This document shows, one piece after another, positions 27,201-36,597 of a stretch of 57,369 bases of DNA. Every line of letters starts with the position of its first letter. Positions within the stretch are counted from its first letter, which is position 1. The notes beneath the pieces are model-generated. The model had not been told where the DNA came from. It saw only the letters and a list, made by a program, of their open reading frames with translations, and made no database searches. The stretch covers positions 1-57,369 of the forward strand of contig CAIOJL010000004.1 in NCBI GenBank assembly GCA_903858595.1, in the 5' to 3' direction. This DNA comes from an uncultured Spartobacteria bacterium (GTDB lineage: Bacteria > Verrucomicrobiota > Verrucomicrobiia > Chthoniobacterales > UBA6821). The translations under genes and the position numbers were made by a program.

Positions 27201-30200
27201 CGGTACGGGTGGTGGTCAGGGGCGTGACCCCGTCCGTGTCCAGCAGCATGTTGCCATTGGCATCCAGCTGATACGTCGTGTTTGCCACCGCGACGAATTT
27301 TCCGGTGATCGGATCGACGGCCCCCCTCCGGTAGAGCCAATTGGAGGGAAGTTCCCTCACGGAATCATCGACAACGACGGGGTTTCCGTCTCCATGGGTG
27401 ACGACCGCTCCTGTGGAATCTTTCTGGTAGGTCTTGTGGGCGATATTGCCGCCGACCTCAATGGAGATATTGCCGCCAGCCATCGAGAACTGCGCCTGAT
27501 AGGTCTGATAAATAGGGAGCGGGTTCCCATTGGCATCCATCAGGGGAGACCCGTTGACATCAGAGAGAGGAACGGGATTTCCATCAGCGTCGACCTTGAT
27601 CTGCTGGGCAGCACCGAGGCTGGTAGTTTCGATTCCGTTCATACTTGCAGCGGGCGTGTCAAAGGTTCCTCCCAGATTCTGATCCGGGACAAGGGTGCCG
27701 GCCGTGTAGACCGAGGAAAATTGGTTCCAGAGTTGAAAATCCCCCGAGGCATTGATGGCAATGTCACCGGTTCCGGTGCGGATCACCTGATAGAGTCCCC
27801 TGATCACCTGAGGGGTCAGCGCGTTTGCCCCATTCCCCGGATCATAACCCAGACCGGGGAGACCGAGCGTGACATTGGCAGCGGATCCTGTCGAAACGGC
27901 GCTGGTGTTGGCGGAGGACAGGTCAGTCCCGGCGGTGATGGCATACGACCAGCTTTGGAAGTTCGCGGGCAGCGCCGTGTTATGGCTCAGCAATGTGGCG
28001 GTGTAGTCGCTTGATGAGAATCCGTCGCTCAGACTGGCATTAAGGGCAATGTTTCCGGAGGCTCTCAGGGTCAGGAAGCCGGGCGCACTGTTGGCACCCG
28101 TACGGAACTGCGACAAATCCCAATCCTGCGAGAGCGTGAGATCACCTCCTTGATTAATGATTTCAACACCCGGGGCAAGATTCAGAACAGCTGCGACTGA
28201 GGGATCAAGGTCTCCTGTCAGTCTCGTGAGAATTGTGGCTGCCACGTCTGAGTTCGCACCCGGAGTTCCTAAAAATCCTTGGGCATCCGAGACCACTAGA
28301 GGAATGACAGAGGAAATCTCTGCAGATCCTCCGCCGTCCGGAGTCAGATCATAGAGTTTATAAGCCTCTACCGCGACACTCGAGGCCCCTGTGATCGTAG
28401 AGGAAATCTCGGAAATCTGAACATCGGAGCCATTGGCCAGTTGGGGAGCTCTCAGGTGCAGGGTGCCGCCAAACTGATCGATTCTCTCAGGAAGCGCTTT
28501 CACACCGAGATCCAGTGTGGATCCCGTTCGGAGATCAAGGAGAGCGTCGGGATTGATCACCCCGTTAACCGCCGCACCAGCACTCAGGAAGATCGATCCC
28601 CCCTTGCCCGCGGCATCGTAGGTGTCGCCATGGACGGAGAGAGAGCTTCCATCTTCCAGAATTACGCTTCCCGAAGCCTGCAGGGCGATAGCCCCGCCCG
28701 TCTTTCCGGAGGCATTGATTGATCCCGTGACATCAATAGATCCACCGTCTGCCGTCACCGTGAAGGAATGGGACTTCACGGCGGCATCGACCGCCACATC
28801 CCCAGAGCGAATCCTGAATGATTGGGAGGAGCTGAATCCAGCCGTTGCCAGCACCGGTTCGATGATCGACAAGGAAGAAAGCGATCCGACATCCAGGGTA
28901 AATGATCCTCCGATACCACCCGAGTTCCCTCCCTTGGCATTGATCAGGGCTTCTGAATCCACGGAGAAGGCACCACCGGGCGCACTGACCGAGAGGCTTC
29001 CTGCGGAGGAGGATTTGATGGCCGAAAGAACCAGTGCCGAACCGGCACCGAGAATCACATTGCCGGAACTCGAAACCAGAGTAATCGATCCTGCATCGGA
29101 AGAACGCACGTCACTCAGGAATGTTCCCTGCTTCCCGGAAACTCCGGCAACGGAGAGTCGGGCATTGTCGTTATTCCCGACGGTAAGATCGCCCGAAAGG
29201 GCGGTGGCAGTCAGCGATCCCCCTGGCAGGAGGATCGACGAATCGAGGGAGACCGATGAACCCAGGAGACTGAGTGCTCCTCCAGCCTGTAAGTCCGGAA
29301 CCGAACCGGAAGCGGCTCCGGATGAAGGGGAGACCAAAGAGAACGCACCGGCGGTGCTGAGCACCGTGGAAACTCCTCCCAAGGTCGTGACCAAAGGAGT
29401 GCTGATTTTCAGGTCGCTCGGCAGGCTTCCCGTACCGGCGGAGAAAGTACCTGAAGCGGTGCCGATCACCGAGGAGGATGCCTCCAGGGAAACAGCAGAG
29501 AACTGATCCCATGACATGCCATTTATACCCAGTGAGAGCTTGTCTGCGGAGATCCGGAGCGTCCCATCGGCCGCCGCCGTGACCGCACCCGGACCGGATG
29601 CCTGAACGGACGGATGATCGGAGCCAAGCGGATTCACCATCACGGCGGGGTTATCAAGCAGGATCGATCGGGCCGAGAGGAGAGCCTCATCCCCCGAATG
29701 ATCAAAGCCGCGGATCTCCCCGGCGTGAAGGGTCAGACTCCTCAAGGAGGTAGAACCGACGACTCCAGCCCCATAGAGATCAAGCGAACTATAGCTGGTG
29801 AATGAAAGGGATGTCGCCGAACTGAAACCATTCAACTGAGCGCTGGAGAGAACAAGGGCGTTGGCGGAGGAGGCATCCAGGTCCGCCGCCGTAAGAGTCG
29901 GAGAGGAAAGAAGAGCGATTTGTCCAGCCGTCAGTAAGAGTGAAGCAGCGCTCAGCGTGGTCGTCGGGGAAACCGTTGCGAGGGCACTGGAATCAAGAAT
30001 CACACCCTTGCCCGACAGGAGCGATCCATCCGCAAGGCTCAGGGAGGGAGCGCCGGGATTGCCATTGCCATCGGTGAAGCCTAACTGGGTCGCCAGAGAA
30101 TCGACACCGGCACGCCGAGAGGTGACCGCGCTGTCCGAACTCACACGGAGAAGAAGACCATCCCCTGCAAGGGTGAGCGATTCATCAGGAGCAGCGGATG

Positions 30201-33200
30201 TACCCGCGGCCGTAAGCGAGGCCCCTGATCCCAGAGAGATAAGCGTACCGCCCACGAGGATAATGTCGTTGCCCACAAGTTTCGTGCCATCCTGGATCGT
30301 GACGGAGGGACTGCTGACAGTGATAGGAGTGGTGCCATCGGACTGCACGGCACCGCGGCTTCCTCCGAGAAGAAGACTTCCGAAAGACCACCCCGAAAGC
30401 TGTTTCGCCCCAAGAAGAAGGGCTCCACTCGGATCTCCCGATCCGTCCGCATTGACCACGATCGCCAGAGGTGAGCTGACATCGATCCGCGCCCCCACAC
30501 CCTTCCCTAAACCTGAACCGCTGACGGAACCGGCCAAAGCCATCCCTGCCGAGGCGACAAAGTGGACACTCCCCCCGTCCGCCGGTTTCGGCGAGGCCAC
30601 ACTGGAATTGAAGAAGGTGTCCACCTGCAGAAATCTCTCCTCGTTTTTCCCCGCGAGAACGTAGGGTGAGGAGAGTATGAAGCTGCTTGCCAGCGATGAA
30701 AGTCCCGATGCTCCGTCCATGCCGTTGAAAACGATTCCCGAAAGTAGGATAGATCCGTCGGGATGGGGGACGGGAGATCCCGTAGCACCAGTGCCGGAGG
30801 CGCTGATGAGATAGGCGCCGGGGAGAGTTGCATAGGATACGGGAAGCAGGGTGTAGTCGCCTGCGGCAAGCCCCCCTGCCCCGGGCAGCCTTACCTTCTG
30901 ACCGAATGGGATGGATCCGTCCGAGTAACCGGTCGGTGCATAATCAGCGGTATATCCGGGAACAATCGCGTAACTGTTCGGCAACTTGGTCCAGTAAGGA
31001 CCGATCACCGGAGTGATTCCCGAGGAGGCCTGAACGGCTGACCAGAGACTCCCCCCATAGAGGACCAGATCCCCGGTACGGTAGCTATTCTGAGATGCAT
31101 AGGAAGTTCCGCTTCCCGTCCAGTTGATCGTTCCGCCAAGGCCATAGACCCACTGGGGAGCCTCCAGCGTCCCTCCACCGCTAACATCGACCGAAGAACC
31201 CTTTTCCATGGTGAGTTGAGAAGCCGAGAGGTTGACCGATTTTCCGGGAACTCCCCTGTAGGTGATGTCGAAGCCCGAGGGGTCCAGCCATTTCTGCCCG
31301 TCGGCAGAGGTTCCGTAAGGGAGAGCCATTCCATTGCCCGAGACGGAGATAAGACTCCCAGCCTGAAGCGTGAGGGTGGTGGTGGAGGGGAGACTCAGAT
31401 TGGAGAGAAAGTCCTTAGAACCACCGGTACCACCCAGCGTGATGGAACCCATCGGCGCGAAGAGCGATCCTCCGATGGTGAGGGTGTCGGCATAGAGCCC
31501 GAGGGAAGCTCCCGCGGAGAGGGGCGCTTCGGGCATGCCGGAGCGGATCAGGGTGATATGCCCCAGAGTGCCTCCCGAGGAGAGAGCCTCGCCGGTCGAA
31601 GGATCATAGCCGTAGGCGACCGCCTTGAACGAGGTGCTTCCGGCAGGATAGATCTCCGCGGCTGTCAGCGTAAGATCCCCGGTGACATCCAGGGTTCCAT
31701 CACCACGAATCGCCCCGCCGGGTGCCGAGAGACTCGTGCGGCGGATTCCCTGCAAGGAGAGATTTCCCAGATCGATAAGCCGCGCGTTCTCAACCGTGAG
31801 GCTTCCCGGGACATTGGCTCCATCGGCACCGGCTGATGGAGCACCCAGAAGGGTTTGATCGGAAGTGCCTGGAGGATTGGGCGTGCCGAATTTCTGCCCC
31901 AGGATGACATGGGCGGCCGAAAGAGTGACCGCATTGTCGGCACTCAGAGTTCCTGCCGTGGCAGCCGTTATGGTTCCAGGAACCGAGAGGGAGACGGGCC
32001 CGGAGAAGAAGGTTCCTCCGCTCAACTTCACCGAATCAAAACCTCCTCTGCGGAACGTGGCGAGGGAGACCTCTCCACCGCCATTCAGACTGGGCGCGGC
32101 GATGGCATCGGGAAGAGTCAGCTCGACACCCACTTGGGAGCCCGGGATGGAGGGATCAACGGCAGGAGGAAGAACGCTCCCCGACTGCACGATCATCAGG
32201 GTTAACGGGTTTTCCGCGGAACCGGAGGAGAAGGATACTGTCCCTCCCGCTGCCGTCGTACCGCCGCTGCGCCCCATCAACGTCGCATCGGAGTAGAGTG
32301 CTTTTTTACCAGAGAGAGTGATGGAGCCCCCGGCGCTGTCGATCCGTGAGGAGACGAATCCACTCTGATTCAATCCCAACTGAGCGGGCAGGAAATCGAG
32401 TAAACCCGAGGTGCCGGAGACATCAAGAAGCCCACCCTCTGCGAGAATATTTCCCCCGAGAGAAATACTTCCACCTGGAAGCACTGCACCGAAGCGCGAC
32501 CTCGCGCCCAGAGGATCAACGGTTGTCAGCACGATGCCAGCCGTCGACAAAACAGCCGACGGGGCGAGATCGAGCGTTGCCTGCGGATAGTTGGGAGGCT
32601 GATCATTGGAGGGAAAATCACCGGCAGCCGCTACCTTGATTCCTCCAGCCGGCGCAAAGATTGATCCATCGATCGTCACCGTGTTGCCGAAGAGAGAGAC
32701 AGATCCGCCCACCCCGGAACCAGAGGCCGTCAACTGGGGATCGACGATGATCGAGGCTCCTGAGCCGAGCACCAGATCACCTCTGGCCAGCACCTTGGAA
32801 CCCAAGAGAAGATTATCGTCCACTGTACCGGCCGAGGAGAAGGAGAGTTGTGCCGCGGGCCGCAGGGGGGATGGCAACAAGAAGGGAACAAGTGAAGAGC
32901 GGGATTGATTCAGAATCTGGGAAGCAATCACCGGATGAATCAAGGTTCCCTGATCGATCACCAAGCCCGGACGATAGGCATCATCCCCGGGAAGACCGAC
33001 TCCGGTTCCTGCAAGGGTGAATGAGGAAAATCCTCCCGTGTTGAAGAATGAGGGAAGGATCTCCGTCTCGCCGGTCAGCGCCGTACCCCCGACGCGGATA
33101 GCCGTGGCGGCCAGCGATAGCGATCCCCCACTGATCCCGGGTCCGGAGTATCCCCTTAGAGTCGATCCCAACCGGAGCGTGCCGTCATGGATGTCGGCGA

Positions 33201-36200
33201 GCACCGTCTGGGGTCGATTGCCCCCCGAGGCCTGCGGATCGGCACCTGCCTTGATCGAGATGGTGCCTGCCTGACCGTAGGTCAGCTTGGCAGAGGCAGT
33301 CACCAAGGCCCCTCCCGAGACATCCACCAGCGCACCTTGCTTCAGAAAAGAGTCATGCCCCGCTAACATGATCGAGCCTCCTCCTATCATGATCGGAGCC
33401 AGGGTCGAGGAACCGAGATCGCTGGTGAGAAGGCCCGCCGTGCTGAGGAGAGCACTTGACTCAACACGCAGATTCCCGGAGGTCAACTCGGGAAATCCAA
33501 GGATCGGTGGGGCGCCGGGATTGACGGCCAGAGGAATCAGATCGTAGGGGACGAGGTCGGCCATCAGTGAGATCGATCCTCCGGGAGCCGTGATGCTTCC
33601 TCCGACCTCCACATTGGCCGCCTCCATCGTGACACTGCCGCCCAGCCCTGCATCCAGCTTCACCCCGCGGGGAATCGAAATCGACCCGTCGTGGTTGAGG
33701 ATGTTCACCTTGCCAAATCCTGAATCGGAAAAAAGTCCCTCCGACAGGGTGATCTGTCCCTTGACGGCATCGGGCAACGGTGCGGCATTTCCCGATTCGT
33801 CCAGTGCAAAAGATTGTAGGGCCGTGGAGGCTGAGGCTTTGGCGAAAAGAACTGATGGGGCATATGGTGAGGTGGGCAAAACTAGGGAGGAGTTCACCTT
33901 CACACCCTCAAGACTCAGATTGAACGATGATGGGGCCGGTGGAGCCCCCGATGTTGCCGTGGCTCGGAGTTGACGGAATCCGGTCACCGTGTTGCCAGCA
34001 ATCCCCCCTTTCAGAGCCACCGAGGGAGCCGCAATGGAAAGGGATCCCCCCGATGCTCCCTGGAGAGAAGGAGCCTCATACGAGGAGGGAGCATTCTTCA
34101 GGATTCCGGTGTAGACTTGATCAGGAGTCGCCTTTGAAATATCAACAGCCCGCCCATCGCTCGTCAGCAGCTTTGTGGTGGCGAAACTCCCCCCCGAGTA
34201 CTGAGTCCATCCACCCGAGACATTGACGATCGACCCGGGACTCATCACCACGGCGTCACCAGCCGAGAGGGAGACCGAACCACCCGCCTCGGTGAGCTGA
34301 CCCACCCTCTTCTGGATAAGCCCCACGTAGCCGCCAGCCTTGCCGAGCGGGGTTCCGACCCAGTAAGTGCCGTTGTAGGATCCCGTGTTCCGGATATCGA
34401 TCGTGATGTCCTTGCCACGAACGGGACTGTTTCTTTGCAGGGGACTGTCGGCAAGCTCCGGCCCGCGGAGCTGGAGGGTCAGGAAATTCTGCGCCGAGTC
34501 GACCTGCACATCGGTCGATCCGGAGGCATCGATGACGGCCCCTTGATCCAGATAGATCTGTCCAGCCGTCGGAAGAAGCATTGAGGGGGAATTTCCATTC
34601 GGGAACCACTCCCCCGCAGAAAGAGTGATGCCATTGACCAAGGAAGATCCACTTTCGGAGAGCGCAAGGGGCTTGCCATTGGCATCGAGGGATTCCACGG
34701 CACCGGGTGCCAGAAGAACAGACCCATTCCCCAAATGGATGTTCCTGCCGATGATGTCGACGAGTGAATTGAGGGCTAAGGAGTTACCGATCACCGTGTC
34801 ATCGCTTCCCCACTCGGGAAGAATCCGAAGGACGCTTCTAGAGCCCAGCTCCACAAGGCCCGTCGATCCCTGATAATAGGCGGGGCCGTTCAGCCCATCG
34901 GTCGTGTAGGCGGAATTGATCATGGTTCCGTAACTGGCGACTAGGTCGACCCGGCCGTTGAGGGAGACCGAGGTGGAGCTGTCGAGAACGGCCCCTATGG
35001 AGCGCCCTCCGTTGACAGGGCTCAGGGAATCATCAGGCAACGATCCCTGGATAACGGACTTGCCGGCCATCGTGGCATTGCCCCGGTCAAAGGAGATAAG
35101 ACCGTCGTTAACGGCATTCCCGGCGTCCCCGGCCAAGGGAACCACCGCCCCGGCCTGAACCAAGGGATCCGGATCATCCAGTCTGGCGTCGCGCACCGCA
35201 CCGACCACGACATCCATGCCGCGGAGGCTCGGATCCTTCGAGGCATGGGGATTGAGCGCTACCTGAAGCCCCGCCGCCAGAACGGTCTGTCCCCCGGCGG
35301 TGCTGATGGTGCCATCATTGCGGACATTGGGGCCGACAAGGGCAACAAGACCACCCACACCGGCGGAATTCGGAGGGGAAACAATCGATGCTCCCGTCTC
35401 CACCACCACGTCACCCGGAGTGGCGCTCTGCGGAACCGATCCAAGGGAGGGATCAAAGGAGGGCGTGGGGCCATTCTTTCCGGAGGAGAGCTTCAGCCCG
35501 CTGAAGAGGAACTGGTTGTCCGGATTGTTCGCGATGCCGCGTCCAGTCACCCCGTCTAGGGCGTCCCCCGCCAGGTTTCTATTGATCGGTAGGGTGGAGG
35601 CGACCAGCGTGTGGGTATTCACGGTCGAGCCATTGTGAAAGAGAAGACCATTCTGGTTGAGAATCCAGACCTGCCCTTGCGCGGTGATATTGCCAAAGAT
35701 GTGGGAAGGATCCGTGGCGCTCATCACCTTGTTGAAGGCGATCCAGTTGCCGGGATCACCGTTGTTTCCCTTCTGGCTGAAATTTATCGTGGTTGCAGGA
35801 CCGACATTGAACTTATTCCAGTAGAGATACGCATTCTGCGAGGTCTGCTGGATATTGACGTAGTTGGGATTCGCCGCATTGGCGGCGTTCTGGGATGGAG
35901 TGATCGAGGCCCCGCTCCAGGAAGTGGTCACGGCCGTCCCGTTGACGATTCCGGCACGCTCACCCTTCACGTAGGGCTCGAGCCAACCGGCCTTCAGCCC
36001 GTTATAGACCGCCGTGTCGCCATTCACCGTCTGGCCGTTCGGAAGCACGGATGCCGGATTGGCCTTCGCGGCTTTAGCCGCCTGAGCCTGCAGCTTCGTC
36101 ATTGCAGAAACCACGGCATTCCCCTTGGCGATATCTTGCCGAGCGAGAGCCGCGGTCAGCGCGGCGGAGGCAGCACCGGCGTTGACAAGATTGGGTGCAG

Positions 36201-36495
36201 AACCCTGCCCCCCGGAGCCGCTTGTCGAACCCGCCTTGATCTGGCCCATCGTGATGGCAAGGAGCGGAGGGGACGAGGTCAGGAAGAGCAATGCCGTAAG
36301 CACCGACGCCACAGCCCTGACAGGCCAAGAATGACGGACCACACGGACCCCAAGGAGTTCGGGCAACGGATCAACGGACCCCTGCGGTACAAGCGCATGA
36401 TTTCCGCCTTCCCCACCGTAAAGGTGCGTCCTTTCCTCCCCGACTCCATAAAGGAAACGAAGCACTCGGTGCGTCATCGGGGAAAAGGCGGACAT
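24214..36495 (-). CDS. giant filamentous haemagglutinin-type secreted adhesin with LysM-like and chitin-binding-like modules
   Basis: 4093-residue exoprotein. An extended signal region precedes a hydrophobic core at about 58-82 (ASVLTALLFLTSS, then LLAIT). Residues about 200-420 match the haemagglutination-activity (TPS) domain: WNKFNVGPATTINFSQ, NGLLFHNGSTVNT and GGLVALVGPNVRN. A very long Gly/Ser/Ala/Leu-rich beta-helix follows, with endless VSLSA/GSITL-like turns. About 1800-1840 is a chitin-binding (CBM5/12-like) module: YRTGDLVLYGGSLWSAVQ, then PYWTKL. About 3155-3195 and 3200-3246 are two LysM-like modules. Residues about 3870-3990 (WSDKGNIAAGSSAKT, VIDAGDAGIRS) resemble the DUF3739-type end of such adhesins. 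The tail is Pro/Ala-rich then acidic. No TpsB transporter gene is in the window. Likely surface attachment or peptidoglycan/chitin binding. Confidence 0.85.
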   Translation of the reverse strand: MSAFSPMTHRVLRFLYGVGEERTHLYGGEGGNHALVPQGSVDPLPELLGVRVVRHSWPVRAVASVLTALLFLTSSPPLLAITMGQIKAGSTSGSGGQGSAPNLVNAGAASAALTAALARQDIAKGNAVVSAMTKLQAQAAKAAKANPASVLPNGQTVNGDTAVYNGLKAGWLEPYVKGERAGIVNGTAVTTSWSGASITPSQNAANAANPNYVNIQQTSQNAYLYWNKFNVGPATTINFSQKGNNGDPGNWIAFNKVMSATDPSHIFGNITAQGQVWILNQNGLLFHNGSTVNTHTLVASTLPINRNLAGDALDGVTGRGIANNPDNQFLFSGLKLSSGKNGPTPSFDPSLGSVPQSATPGDVVVETGASIVSPPNSAGVGGLVALVGPNVRNDGTISTAGGQTVLAAGLQVALNPHASKDPSLRGMDVVVGAVRDARLDDPDPLVQAGAVVPLAGDAGNAVNDGLISFDRGNATMAGKSVIQGSLPDDSLSPVNGGRSIGAVLDSSTSVSLNGRVDLVASYGTMINSAYTTDGLNGPAYYQGSTGLVELGSRSVLRILPEWGSDDTVIGNSLALNSLVDIIGRNIHLGNGSVLLAPGAVESLDANGKPLALSESGSSLVNGITLSAGEWFPNGNSPSMLLPTAGQIYLDQGAVIDASGSTDVQVDSAQNFLTLQLRGPELADSPLQRNSPVRGKDITIDIRNTGSYNGTYWVGTPLGKAGGYVGLIQKRVGQLTEAGGSVSLSAGDAVVMSPGSIVNVSGGWTQYSGGSFATTKLLTSDGRAVDISKATPDQVYTGILKNAPSSYEAPSLQGASGGSLSIAAPSVALKGGIAGNTVTGFRQLRATATSGAPPAPSSFNLSLEGVKVNSSLVLPTSPYAPSVLFAKASASTALQSFALDESGNAAPLPDAVKGQITLSEGLFSDSGFGKVNILNHDGSISIPRGVKLDAGLGGSVTMEAANVEVGGSITAPGGSISLMADLVPYDLIPLAVNPGAPPILGFPELTSGNLRVESSALLSTAGLLTSDLGSSTLAPIMIGGGSIMLAGHDSFLKQGALVDVSGGALVTASAKLTYGQAGTISIKAGADPQASGGNRPQTVLADIHDGTLRLGSTLRGYSGPGISGGSLSLAATAIRVGGTALTGETEILPSFFNTGGFSSFTLAGTGVGLPGDDAYRPGLVIDQGTLIHPVIASQILNQSRSSLVPFLLPSPLRPAAQLSFSSAGTVDDNLLLGSKVLARGDLVLGSGASIIVDPQLTASGSGVGGSVSLFGNTVTIDGSIFAPAGGIKVAAAGDFPSNDQPPNYPQATLDLAPSAVLSTAGIVLTTVDPLGARSRFGAVLPGGSISLGGNILAEGGLLDVSGTSGLLDFLPAQLGLNQSGFVSSRIDSAGGSITLSGKKALYSDATLMGRSGGTTAAGGTVSFSSGSAENPLTLMIVQSGSVLPPAVDPSIPGSQVGVELTLPDAIAAPSLNGGGEVSLATFRRGGFDSVKLSGGTFFSGPVSLSVPGTITAATAGTLSADNAVTLSAAHVILGQKFGTPNPPGTSDQTLLGAPSAGADGANVPGSLTVENARLIDLGNLSLQGIRRTSLSAPGGAIRGDGTLDVTGDLTLTAAEIYPAGSTSFKAVAYGYDPSTGEALSSGGTLGHITLIRSGMPEAPLSAGASLGLYADTLTIGGSLFAPMGSITLGGTGGSKDFLSNLSLPSTTTLTLQAGSLISVSGNGMALPYGTSADGQKWLDPSGFDITYRGVPGKSVNLSASQLTMEKGSSVDVSGGGTLEAPQWVYGLGGTINWTGSGTSYASQNSYRTGDLVLYGGSLWSAVQASSGITPVIGPYWTKLPNSYAIVPGYTADYAPTGYSDGSIPFGQKVRLPGAGGLAAGDYTLLPVSYATLPGAYLISASGTGATGSPVPHPDGSILLSGIVFNGMDGASGLSSLASSFILSSPYVLAGKNEERFLQVDTFFNSSVASPKPADGGSVHFVASAGMALAGSVSGSGLGKGVGARIDVSSPLAIVVNADGSGDPSGALLLGAKQLSGWSFGSLLLGGSRGAVQSDGTTPITVSSPSVTIQDGTKLVGNDIILVGGTLISLGSGASLTAAGTSAAPDESLTLAGDGLLLRVSSDSAVTSRRAGVDSLATQLGFTDGNGNPGAPSLSLADGSLLSGKGVILDSSALATVSPTTTLSAASLLLTAGQIALLSSPTLTAADLDASSANALVLSSAQLNGFSSATSLSFTSYSSLDLYGAGVVGSTSLRSLTLHAGEIRGFDHSGDEALLSARSILLDNPAVMVNPLGSDHPSVQASGPGAVTAAADGTLRISADKLSLGINGMSWDQFSAVSLEASSSVIGTASGTFSAGTGSLPSDLKISTPLVTTLGGVSTVLSTAGAFSLVSPSSGAASGSVPDLQAGGALSLLGSSVSLDSSILLPGGSLTATALSGDLTVGNNDNARLSVAGVSGKQGTFLSDVRSSDAGSITLVSSSGNVILGAGSALVLSAIKSSSAGSLSVSAPGGAFSVDSEALINAKGGNSGGIGGSFTLDVGSLSSLSIIEPVLATAGFSSSQSFRIRSGDVAVDAAVKSHSFTVTADGGSIDVTGSINASGKTGGAIALQASGSVILEDGSSLSVHGDTYDAAGKGGSIFLSAGAAVNGVINPDALLDLRTGSTLDLGVKALPERIDQFGGTLHLRAPQLANGSDVQISEISSTITGASSVAVEAYKLYDLTPDGGGSAEISSVIPLVVSDAQGFLGTPGANSDVAATILTRLTGDLDPSVAAVLNLAPGVEIINQGGDLTLSQDWDLSQFRTGANSAPGFLTLRASGNIALNASLSDGFSSSDYTATLLSHNTALPANFQSWSYAITAGTDLSSANTSAVSTGSAANVTLGLPGLGYDPGNGANALTPQVIRGLYQVIRTGTGDIAINASGDFQLWNQFSSVYTAGTLVPDQNLGGTFDTPAASMNGIETTSLGAAQQIKVDADGNPVPLSDVNGSPLMDANGNPLPIYQTYQAQFSMAGGNISIEVGGNIAHKTYQKDSTGAVVTHGDGNPVVVDDSVRELPSNWLYRRGAVDPITGKFVAVANTTYQLDANGNMLLDTDGVTPLTTTRTEITSTAWWVDFSNFFEGVGALGGGNITMKAGGIICNVDSVIPTQARMAGKTTLSLGNDSSLGVVASQSGVPLSTLASMNGITIGMIRPSEGATLSIPDGNGDSYTVASGDTLQTVADAFGVIPADLAAANNLSVADYVVTQGSTVSVPVSPSSQTLVETGGGDMTIRAGKNLDAGVYYVERGQGRLRAGGSIITNPSRDTFMTPSLAAIAGAPISTDRAALPTTLFLGKSSFDVAASGNVLLGPAANVFLMPEGLNNGLNYNSFFSTLDASSSVSVASLGGSVTLRQYAANAGYPVSPILLNWYQGDVSPILPSDNYKSSFYQPWLRLNTGSVNALVSQTALQPASLQAVCFGGDILLQGSYTAATSPSGNIVLDAAGSVIGLSTDGAGSPSIGTSGLYISSTINLSDASPSSMPSPSAPVSSFNGLPFQETGSYSGDAASLQFQQQLHDAGLLHKNDPNPLQIVARSGDLTGITLFSPKRAQISSGGFIEDVGLYLQNLSPSDVSVISAVSGIIAYNDQTLYQRVAQAAGTGFSDQQLSQYKARITGSGDIQISGPGTLEVVSGGGIDLGNGPNNADGTGVGITSIGNARNPALSFNGADIITMAGVNLPSSLDAASSLNFTGLIQKVQTLPEASNYYKELSKQVLQGGDDDLATALASAGSLSGILSSLITDDQKARLSLVLFSLVLRDAGRDHNKVGSPGYGTYSAGENAIAEMFGSTPRAGDINLRTQSIRTQNGGSIFMIAPEGGVSLASIVPPTLSTLTPPGIVTQHGGAIDVYTRNDVSIGIGRIFTLRGGDIMMWSDKGNIAAGSSAKTVATAPPTRVLVNPTSGNVETDLSGLATGGGIGVLATVKDAAVGTVDLVAPSGVIDAGDAGIRSSGTLNLAATKILNADNIAASGAIVGAPPAAAPAAAPPPAAPPVSAPAGASAAAAAANSAADKTADKSNSGNQDDATPSVFSIDIMGYGGGDGGSDDDDEHRKAADISPAPVQASL

Positions 36496-36568
36496 CAGGA
36501 TTCTACACTAAAGCACAACGAGTCGATTCCTGCGTTACGTTTTTGACACAATAGGTAAAATTCTCCCT

Positions 36569-36591
36569 CCCCTCCGCAACGTTATGAGGGG
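36569..36591 (-). terminator. possible terminator after the Sel1 gene
   Basis: Inverted repeat CCCCTC (36569-36574) and GAGGGG (36586-36591) with an 11-base loop. In the minus direction it is followed by a short AATTTTA stretch. It sits in the 102-base gap between the Sel1 gene and the adhesin start, so it could separate the two. The stem is short and the T-run weak. Confidence 0.35.
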
Positions 36592-36597
36592 GGATCT

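Noticed and set aside
24214-36495. CRISPR-like or satellite repeats inside the adhesin gene
   Set aside because: The repetition is at protein level (beta-helix turns with variable spacing); no identical DNA direct repeats with regular spacers were found.
35611-36546. Plus-strand 311-residue frame, and others such as 27001-28014, opposite the adhesin gene
   Set aside because: They lie wholly inside the minus-strand adhesin coding region, have Arg/Asp-rich random composition and no recognisable domain.
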